A stretch of 64,000 nucleotides of DNA, taken from assembly GCA_035236585.1 (NCBI GenBank), contig CP141138.1:26795437-26859436 (forward strand), in the 5' to 3' direction. Below the pieces are notes generated by a model. It made no database searches. It had not been told where the DNA came from and was given only the letters and a program-made list of their open reading frames with translations. The DNA comes from Warburgia ugandensis. Taxonomy: Eukaryota; Streptophyta; Magnoliopsida; Canellales; Canellaceae. Below, in pieces: positions 54,766-64,000 of the stretch. The position numbers were made by a program, and so were the translations under genes. The number at the start of each line of letters is the position of its first letter. The first letter of the stretch is position 1.

Positions 54766-57054
54766 GGTAATTGGTTTAAGTTCTCCTAGATCTAGCTACT
54801 TGTATACCGAATATGGTAGTAAATTCATGCCAGATCCCAAATCAAGCAAAGCTTGATTTATTAGCTAAAGGATCGAATTAACTTGTTCTGTCAAAAAAGC
54901 CTTCTTATGCACATTGAACTTTTGTTTGACAGTACAAAGGTCTTTCAAAATTTTAGCATATGATATCTATTTGATGGCATCCAAGATTGAAATGTTGATA
55001 TTGACTTGTTTAAAATTATATAAGATCTCATCATTGGAAGTTACCTTAGAAATTTGATGTAGCCATTATGCAAATGGGTCATAATTAGTTAGAGGATGAG
55101 GTTTCTTTATAGTACCCTCAATGATAGGCTTTTCCTTAGCCTAAGGAGTCTCCTGAGTTTTATCAGCCTTAGTGGGACCATTCTTTTGAAGCACCTTTCC
55201 ATTTCAAAGTGGTGACTAAATTAGTTTGCTCCATGTCCAAGTTCAAAAAATCCTTTGACCTAGCCACATGTGCACCTTTATCATTTTTAGAAAATTTCCC
55301 AACCTCTTATGCATTCTTTGGTTATTTGTTCAAAATGTTACCATTGCACAACCTCTTTTTACAAACTAACACATTTCATAATTGAGTCCTTCATAAAAGA
55401 AGCTAATAATGCAACAAGTTTCATATCCATGATGTGGACATGTCAACAATAGATCTTTGAATCTTTCCGAGCATTGATGGAAGGTCTTTTTATCCTTCTG
55501 TGTAAAGTTCATGATCTTTTGGCTAAGAGCATTTTATGGGTGGAGAAGAACTTTTTCAAGAACTCTCTTGTCATGTCTTGTCAAGTTCCCATTGAACTTG
55601 CTGGTAGTGCATTAAATCACATCTTAGCTTTTTCCCTTAAGGAAAAAGGAAATAGCTTGAGCCTTATGCCATCTAATCCGAGTTTTATGTGCATTGTGTA
55701 GCACACACTTATTCAAATTCTTTTAAGTGTAGATAAGGACTCGCGCTATCCAACCCATGAAATTTGGAGAGTAATTGAATTACTCCCATCTTTAAGTCAA
55801 TTGCACTAGCATTTTGAGGTACAATGACACATGATGGTGTGCTGTACAAGCAGTCTGAAGATAATCTCATAATGTTTTGTTGGTTGTTCCAATTGTCCTC
55901 ATGTTGACTATTTAAGTCCCATTCTCTTTGTTGATTCCTTCTCAAATCTCTATATGGTGGTGATCCATTGTTAAAGAGAATTTGAGGATCAATTTCATCT
56001 CTACTATTTCTAGGAGATGGATTTTCTTCTTGATCAACTTGATTTACCATTGTGGGAAACTAATATGGTTGTATGTTGTGCTAGATTGGTTGGACTAACC
56101 TTGTAGTTTCATCCCATATCCAATGCAAACAAAAAAAGATTTTTAAAATTTTAATTTAATTTCTTTTTTAAACTAAACTATATAAAGCAACTTAAGATGA
56201 TAAACAAACAAAGGACACAATCAACAAATCATTGCTAATAAGCTGAAAGTTGTTTTAATTATGTTGATTTCTATAGGGAGAAGCTTTTAAATTAACCTAA
56301 TCTAGATAGTTCCACTCTTTTAGACTTGTACTATTGGTTACCAGTTAAATCGTTGCTAAATCAACCACTTCACACCCTCATCAGTTAGCCATTGATAATT
56401 TGAGTCATAAGATGTGTTGGCAAAGCTAGTTATTTAAATACCAATGCAGTGATTAAGCTCGAGGTCACCAAAGTGATAGTAGTTCGTCTCCTTTCAAGAG
56501 GGTCTTATGAGCTTAAAGGCTTCTACAAGTCTCTTCTAATTGACTTTTAAATTAAGATGGAAGGCTAGGTACACAATAGGTAATCATTAGCTTAGGGGGG
56601 TTCAAAGATGTTGATAAAATCAACCCTTGATCTTGTAGGATATGATGCACTTACTAATCAATTTTCATTCATCATGTCACACTAAATCACCTTAAAGTAG
56701 ATAAACATGTCTTAAAAAAGCAAGAAAAATACTAAACTAATGCAACAACCTAGAAAGTATGCAACAATTAAAAGATGAATACTATCTACATGAGATTATA
56801 CTACCAAACAATTAGGCAAATATTAAATCTAGAAAAAGAATTAAGTTTTCTAGTATAAGAGTAAACTATTTACTAACCACCTCCAATTCCAAGCAACAAT
56901 GGTTTACCCTTGACCAACATTATTACAACCCTTAAATTGAATATGCAATTTAAAATAAAATACAAGTCAACCTCACTACAACTTCACTCAAAAGAAAAAC
57001 AACTAATCTAATTATTCTAAACCTAATCTAATGGTGCTTTTGCCACACAATTGC

Positions 57055-57073
57055 AATCCCTGGCAATGGCGCC
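57055..57073 (-). other. Primer-binding site of the gypsy fossil
   Basis: The minus strand reads GGCGCCATTGCCAGGG a few bases after the LTR end CTCTCAACA. This agrees with the tRNA-Asp-type primer site of Athila-like elements and fixes the LTR/internal border at 57081. Confidence 0.7.
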
Positions 57074-58041
57074 AAAAATTTGTTGAGAGTTTTCATGGAA
57101 GTGCACAATTAGTCAATTGTAGTGTTGTAGGGTCAAATTCACATGGAGGATATAGTATGAGTTTAAAGTACCAAATTAGTCTACTCTAATGATCCTAAAA
57201 CATTTATACTAAAAAGATTACAAGATAAGGTGATGAATGATTAAATGGATTAAATTTCTTTGAATCAAGAAAATAAATTATGATTGAAGGTTAGGATTAG
57301 AGATCAACTAAACTAGCATTAGGGTCCATCACTAGTTATTCCTTCTTATAACTCAAGAAGTAGATGAAAACGATGATCATTTTCTCAAAATGTGGTTTCT
57401 CTAAAAATTTAACTTAAAAATCATTGATTGTTAGAAACTAGATATATTACCAAATTCTAAGTATTTCATGTAAAACCTAACTATAATTAATTTAGGAAAT
57501 TCAAAGTATTCATTATGGAAGGTAATGACATTGAATCAAAGAATTATATGAAAGGGTATTTTTGTCTTTTTTAAATTGAGATAAATTTTAAATTAAATTT
57601 TCTAAGATAGAATTAATCAATGTTGTTCCTAATGGTATTCTAGGATTAATTTAATCCTAAGAAAAGATAAAGTAGCCTAACATAAATTTTAATTTAACAT
57701 AAATAAATTAAATATAAATTAAAGTAATGAAATTTTAAATAAATTAAACTAAACTACAACTAAAGCAAAGAACTATCCTAAAACTATGCTAAAATATCTA
57801 CTTTCCACTATTTTTTTTAGTTGCTTGCTACTATGATTGAGAAAGAGAAAAATTACAAGGAAAGAATAATAAAGATAAAAGAAATAAAGAATGTTAAATA
57901 TTTCTAATTTTGAGAAATTCTTCAACATGTCTTTGACTCATCATATTTCAAATGTATCCAATAATCTTCATCTCAAATTTCACCCAAATCCAATAAGAAC
58001 TCAAAGAGAAATTTGCACCTACAATGTGCAACTTTAACTTT

Positions 58042-58226
58042 GGAGAGTGTCACTAGCATTTTATTCTAAAAATAAACTTTTCAAACTAGTGATTATCGGT
58101 CAAGATGTAGTATACCAAATTGTTCTTTAGTTGATTAGATTCAAGAAAAGGTATTAAACATTAAAATCAGATCCTAATTGAATGAGATATAAAGGTATAT
58201 AAATAAAAGGAGAGTGTCACTAGCAT
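58042..58226. mobile_element. 149-bp retroposon-like insert with perfect 18-bp flanking repeats
   Basis: GGAGAGTGTCACTAGCAT occurs at 58042-58059 and again, base for base, at 58209-58226. The 149 bases between them end in an A-rich tail (TATAAATAAAA). This is the structure left by LINE-driven retroposition. The body matches no SINE family I know: there is no Au motif and only a weak B-box-like CGGTCAAGATG. Confidence 0.6.
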
Positions 58227-59400
58227 CTGATAGTTGTAGGAATTTTTAGGAATTCACAACCTTAGAGATCAAATTTTTCTATGAAATTATGTATCTATCA
58301 TAATTGAATGTCAATGAATCCAAGTAAAGTTAGGTTTTGGGTAAAACCTATAGATCAGAAGATATTCTATCAGAAAGATAGTTGATTCATCATGCACAGT
58401 AACAATCCATGTTATAGTCTATGTATAACTAGTGAAACATAATGAAGTTGGCACTTCAGCCATTAGTTTCTCCAACATATAGATTTAATTTTTTAATGAA
58501 ATTTCTTATCTTACCTTATTGAATATCAAGGAATCTATCTGTATGGTTAGATTTCCTTTAGAGCTAACATAATGGAATATATTTGATATAGAATATGGTA
58601 GTTTCATTACAGGTAGTAACAGTACAAAAATAGTACCTATTACTATTGACTTTAAGAAATCTCACCCAAAACTCAATGAAATTGTTAGATACTAATGGAA
58701 ACTTCTTGTCTAAGGCTTAGTAGAATATTTTCAATGGATTATATCATTAAAATATAAACAAAAATGTGGCTGAAATAAGAAAAATCCAAGGCTTTGTTTT
58801 CTCCTACAGTAACACTTAGAAAAGAAAAAGACAGGGATGAAAATATCTTGCTCTACTCCAATCCTTCTCCAAAAAATTTTATTCCACTCCTTCCTTGGTG
58901 AGGTGAGAGCATTATCAATAGTTTAGATTGTTGATCAACACCAAAATAAATGCTGGCAAGGGAGAAATATGAAGCTCTATTACTCACACCTATAGGTTGT
59001 AGTAGTGAAATAGAGCTGGGAAACCCTGCATTTGCGATGACCTGGGTCTTCTAAACACTTTTTCATGTATAATTTCAAAAGATGGCTAGCCAAATTTGTA
59101 AAAATTTTAAACAACAAAAACATTTTCTTTGAATTCCATTTTGAAAAAAAAACCCGAATGTCACTTTTACTCTCTTACATATATACATATTTTATGTATA
59201 ACATATATTTCTACTGAATTAATCAATAGAAATTCTTTTATTAGAAATAAGATCAATCTAGTGGTTCATTTACATAGCCCTTTACATTTATTACATCAAA
59301 TGTCCAAAGTACACAAATCCAACTAACTAACTACACAATACAAAATCTTCATAAGAGGATATATCCTTGATACATAGTATGGTTGTTGTAGTCTCCTATC
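58227..59400. other. AT-rich repeat-like sequence, no gene
   Basis: No coding or RNA signal; it may belong to the flanking LTR elements. Confidence 0.4.
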
Positions 59401-60316
59401 ATATCCATGCACTGCTGTTTATCTGTATATGAGATATTATAAAAATTTAAATATTTACAATATCTTAGCAAGCTATACTTGGTAGGAGATTTAAGAAGCA
59501 TATGGAATTTAAAACATAATCAATAATTCAATAATGCTTTCAAAATTTCGATATTGATATCCATCATATTCCATATGAATCAAGTAATTTAATTTCCATG
59601 AACCATACTATGTAAAGTAACTCTATCATATAATTTCTCATGTGAAATCTTCTATTAATATATATTCTCCAATACTTCATAACCATATCATATATATGCA
59701 AATGGTTAAAATCGTGAAAAATATTTAATATCTTCAATAATAATTACTACAATGTTCACACCTAGACTATATGGGTTCAATATCCATGCCCCTCATTTAA
59801 GGGGTCCATAATCATTCATACCCTTTACTTGGATAAATAATCATCTAGCCTTTATTGGAAAATATCCCTTCAAGAGAAATATCGAGCATCTTATCATGCC
59901 ATATCATAAGGCATGCCATTGTGCCATGCATCATAATGCAAAATATATAAAGGAATACCATGCTACAGTCCAATTTGCATTAGTGCACTCGGATAACTAC
60001 TATATACTCCACTAATACCATGGTAGAAATATACACAATGTCATGTCTATATGGGGAAATAGACCGTCACAATGGCTGGCCTTCCCATAATTGCCCCACC
60101 CAACATTTTTGCCTCTCTTTGGGAATGGTATCCTTATAATCATCAATTTCAAAGAGTGGGTAGTAAAACCCTTCAACTCCCTTAGCATAGTATCCCTAGG
60201 CCTATATTTGTCGAAAACAAAATCCACAAGACTCCATGCCTATATGAAAAATAATGATAATACTAGCAAACGATTTGTTAATTTATAAAAATCTATATTA
60301 CCATCACCATCCTGAT

Positions 60317-60547
60317 ATTTTGGTATGCATATACTGAGGGTATAACTTCACATCTAAGTTTAGGGATAATCATTTAATGTAAATGATACCCATATCCATT
60401 AATTTGGTATTAATATACCAAGGATTTAATTTCATATCTACATTTAGGGATAATCGTTTAATGAAAATGATACCCATTTTTATTAATTTGGTATTTATAT
60501 TTGTATTTTAAAGATAATCATTTAATGTAGATGGTACCCATGTACTA
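60317..60547. repeat. 84-bp tandem repeat, about 2.7 units
   Basis: TTTGGTAT recurs at about 60319, 60403 and 60487, and GATAATC(A/G)TTTAATG with GATACCCAT follows in each unit. The third unit lacks about 20 bases. Confidence 0.85.
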
Positions 60548-62764
60548 AGCAAGTAATTTCTTAACTTAAGTAGGTAATATAATTCAACACATGCTTTTCA
60601 AATAATGACCACATAATTCTAAAACATAAGATCATTATATCATTCTAATTAAATTACTAGACATTCTAAATATTTAAATTCTACCAATTTATAAACATTT
60701 TATAATTTTATATCCTCAAATAAAATTATGTTTAGAACATAGATCTTGCAATTTAAAGAAATGCATTCCACCTACCTTGAACACAATAATCCCCAATAAT
60801 CCACGATCTTGATCAATACAGAAATCTGTCAATTCATACATAATGTCATTATCTGTTGTAATTATAGATGATCTTATATTTGTCTTTCTATCCTCTTTTA
60901 GGATTTAATCTGATCATTTCATTCTAGTCCCTTGATTAATATTTAAGGGTCTAGATTTCCAGGTATTATTTCATCTTAACTAATCTATCTCTTTCAAATA
61001 GTTTTTCTTATAATAACTATTGATCTATAGATCTAATAGTTAGATTAACTTATAATCTATATAATCTAAATTCTTGAACTATTTTCTAACCCTAATTCTT
61101 CATATTCATCCTATTTATCTTTGATCATTTTTAAGTTGATGATCAAAATCAATATTTCAAATCTTCTATCTTCTTGTTTCTATTAATCATATTTTGATCT
61201 AAGATTTATTTTTCAAGGTTGATCTATTAATCTTAGAACTCCCTTTGATCATCATTGATTATCATGATCTTTCCTAAAAATGATGATTTGGATCTCTTTC
61301 CTTGATCATTTCAATCAAGGGTTTAGATCAACTAATCTATTGATCAACATTTGATCTAAAAATCTATCCTAATTCAAGAGTTTATTCTAAATTTATAATT
61401 CTATCTTTTATTGTTTTTGATAATTCAAGATCTCATATTTGATCTTGTTTAATCATAATTATCTTATTTAAAGTTTGGTTTGATTTTATAAAATCTTAAC
61501 GCTTTATGTTCTTATTATTAATGCTCAACCAGTTAATGCTTTGTTGGTTGAAAATAATTTATTTCTTCCTAATTCTAAACTACTCATTATTTCAGATTTG
61601 ACCAATGCTTACCAGTTAAAGTTTACTCAAAACGTGATTAATACAATCCTCATGTAAGGAGAAATTTAGATCTCAACAAATGTCAATGGAAGGCAAGGGA
61701 AAATTACTTGGATTTTATATACACCCTATAACCACAATATTCATAGTCCACTGGAGTGATAATATATCTTATCCTTTACAAGAGTCCTATGAGCTCTTTT
61801 TCCCTAAGTCCCTTTTTTACTTGATTTTAAACTTATGTCTATGAATTTTGATCATGAAATTCATGAATGTTGATTATTCTCCTAAGTGGGCCAAGGATAT
61901 GGTGATAAATTCAATTCCTTATCTTATACTAATTATTGTAGCCCTTACTAGTATTAGTTTTTGTGTCATCATAATGTTGTAAATGTTCATGAATGTAAAT
62001 ATAGGTTTAGATAAATCAGATATCTAAGTTCTTGATAAATTTCTAAGTAAATTTATCATTCTTACTTAACATGTAAATCTAACCATTGATTTAATCTAAT
62101 AAGTAGATCTACAATTAAATCCATTGTAAGTAAACTAAAATGTAACAATTTTACTAATAATAAAGCATATCTCAGTATTCAGTAATGATCCAACGATCAG
62201 ATCTAATTTTCATTCTTTAGATATAGGGTTTTCATCACATTAAGAGTTCAGATAATAATTTCTCACATTTTTGTGACATTTGACCCTTAAATTCATGTTA
62301 TCTCATCAATAATTTATCAATACTTCTCATCTATAAGGCTTGATCATCCTAGATCTCATTGATCATGGAGATTAGTAATGAATTTTGCTAATGATAGAAA
62401 TAAAAAGTAATTAAATCTTCATTTTTATGGGTTTAGTAAATTTCACTCATCAAGAGGAATCCAATAGTTCTTTTTTATCTCAATTTGGAGTCAAATTGAG
62501 TTTAGAATTAAAGTTTTAAGATTTCTGATCAATTTCAACGGTCCAAATTCAATCTGGATTTGAGAACAATAAAAGACGGGGAAGAGCATGTCACCGTCAC
62601 TGGGATGCAGCGAGCGTCATTTTTTTCCGCAATAGCTTCACATGTGTGGGGCCTATGCGAGGATGCATCTATAGGGAGCATCTCTGTGTATGTTCCAAAT
62701 CTGCATTCTGGGAACAAAGACTTGATGGGACAGTCCGATCTTTTCTCCATCAATCAACGTCTAG

Positions 62765-62782
62765 ATATATATATATATATAT
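62765..62782. repeat. (AT)n microsatellite
   Basis: Short AT run. Confidence 0.8.
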
Positions 62783-64000
62783 TTAAAATTTTACAGTGAA
62801 CCCAGATCTGGGGGCTTTGGGGTCCCACAATTTCATCTAACAGTTCAAATTTTCAATCTGAGCTGTTCCTAGGTGGTCCCATCTAGCTTTCACTGGATCT
62901 GTCTCATCGATGACTCAGATGCCAATGAACCAAATCAATCGATGATTTGGCTAGTAAACAAAGGAAAAAATAGGAAAATGAAAGGGGAGATAGAGGGAAA
63001 TGGCCTACCTGTTAGCCTGGAGAAAAATTTATATGGAGATGGTGTGATTCCAGTGGTTTTCCATGGCTATCTGTGTGCTTTGGCATGTCTGATAGTTCAC
63101 TAGAAAATCGTTGCTCGGATAGGGCATTGTTGGAGGGGAAACCTAGAAAGTGGAGAGGGAAAATGGAAAGGAAGTTGCTTGAGGGAATGATAGAGGCGGT
63201 GCCATTGTCAGAGGGGAAGAAACAGAGGAGGTTTTGCTGAAATTACTATTTTTTAGTGAAATAACTGGTGAATAATTCTTTAATCTTTACAGAACCATAC
63301 AGCTTCTGAAGTGTGTGGTGATTTGAAGATTATGAAGGGATCCGATTTTGGTTTCAACAGTCCAATTTCTGTGTCTAATTCAAAAACAGCACCTAGGGTG
63401 AAATTGTGAGTCCATCGAAGACGACACATTTGTGGACACGTCCAAAAATCTGAAGGGAATATTCCCTTCAGGTGCGTTCGCAGACGTGCCCTACGGTTGT
63501 AAAAGGAAGAGAGAGAAAAAGAAAGGGAAAAAGAAAGAAAAAGGAAAGGGAAAAAGAGAGGGATCTGTGGAATTTTGTGGAGTTTTAGGGAGAGGTATTT
63601 ATAGGATGATTGTTTATTATTTTAATTTAATTTTAATAATTTATGTAATTTATGATTTTTTTCACTTTTCTTATTAAATTGAATGCAGATTCCTCATCAT
63701 TTTCCACTTTTATCATTCCATATTCCTTGTGTTGGCTATCACACAGCACACATAACTTTTGTGGACCCCACACAAAAGTAAAATTACCAATTTAGCCTCA
63801 TAGGTAAAATAAAATTTCAAAAATTAAGAAAAATGCAAAAATTTTATCTGAAATCCAATTTTAGCATAACTTATAGTTGTTGGACTCGATTTTTAGAGTA
63901 CATTTCAAATATTCATGTCTCATCTCATGATTCCATTTCTATAAAAATTAATTTTCTTGGAATATTAAATTCCAACTTTATTTTCAAATTTTCAAATAAT

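Larger units (their letters stand above)
50049..58208 (-). mobile_element. Ty3/gypsy fossil (Athila/Tat-like), split by a solo LTR; right limit uncertain
   Basis: Minus-strand traces run from high to low coordinate: 5' LTR ending at 57081 (CTCTCAACA), primer-binding site GGCGCCATTGCCAGGG at about 57055-57073 (tRNA-Asp type, as in Athila-like elements), gag (56050-55000), protease (about 54950-54766 and 51926-51600), reverse transcriptase (51041-50697 and on) and the start of RNase H (to about 50050). The rest of pol and the 3' LTR are missing. A 2.8-kb solo LTR splits the protease region. The outer limit of the 5' LTR was not found and may be near 58.0-58.2 kb. Broken in many places and old. 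Confidence 0.75.
59400..63760 (-). mobile_element. Probable long gypsy LTR or decayed gypsy element
   Basis: Read on the minus strand, a promoter-like CCTATAAATACCTCTCC at about 63590-63606 is followed by a leader-like CT-rich stretch, then a TGATC-rich body (61100-61450) and a G+C-richer block near 60040-60200 with GACGGTCTATTTCC. That layout (TATA near the start, gene-free body, late G+C block) resembles the solo LTR at 51.9-54.8 kb, though the sequence is clearly not the same family member. Ends and target duplication were not found, so limits are approximate. Confidence 0.3.

Overview
This window is nuclear DNA from a flowering plant. It is AT-rich and gene-poor, has introns with GT-AG borders, and carries plant-specific repeats: at least eight copies or pieces of the Au SINE family, RTE- and L1-type LINEs, Ty1/copia and Ty3/gypsy LTR fossils, a hAT remnant, foldback MITEs and long GA/CT microsatellites. 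The species cannot be fixed from the sequence. No bacterial-style system, CRISPR array, rRNA gene or convincing tRNA gene was seen.

Two complete host genes can be reconstructed, both on the minus strand. The first (5982-9873, three exons, 473 codons) is a BAHD acyltransferase with an intact HxxxD catalytic motif but an altered DFGWG motif. The second (25890-31160, six exons, 731 codons) is a type-B response regulator of the ARR10/ARR12 subgroup, a transcription factor that ends cytokinin phosphorelay signalling. It has a full receiver domain and GARP DNA-binding domain. Its fourth intron appears to use a GC donor. A third host locus (17700-18029) is a decayed first exon of an ILR1-like IAA-amino-acid hydrolase. 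One short orphan exon-like stretch (33732-33835) is also flagged.

Layout. 1-1549 is the minus-strand LTR of a chromovirus-like gypsy fossil cut by the window edge, followed by decayed sequence to about 3.6 kb. 4.76-5.07 kb is a foldback element. 6-10 kb is the BAHD gene, with an Au SINE in its large intron. 12.4 kb is an Au SINE with clean target duplications. 13.08-17.60 kb is a copia fossil with matching TTGAG flanks and a gypsy LTR nested in it. 17.7-18.0 kb is the amidohydrolase pseudogene. 18-25.9 kb is intergenic, with tandem duplications, one SINE and two hairpin elements. 25.9-31.2 kb is the response regulator. 33-36 kb holds a SINE-in-SINE nest and another SINE. 39-41.6 kb holds a hAT remnant, an RTE LINE piece and a 172-bp duplication. 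43-47 kb holds three more SINE copies. 48.2-50.05 kb holds an L1 LINE tail (minus) next to an RTE LINE head (plus) with 5' monomer repeats. From 50.05 kb to at least 57.1 kb (perhaps 58.2 kb) is a minus-strand gypsy fossil split by a 2.8-kb solo LTR. From there to the end is AT-rich repeat sequence, probably another long LTR.

The two genes have no obvious shared pathway. The main interest is in transposon stratigraphy (several insertions can be ordered in time), one probable non-canonical splice site, an enzyme with unusual motif residues and one unclassified 149-bp retroposon-like insert. I did not find a convincing new biological system.
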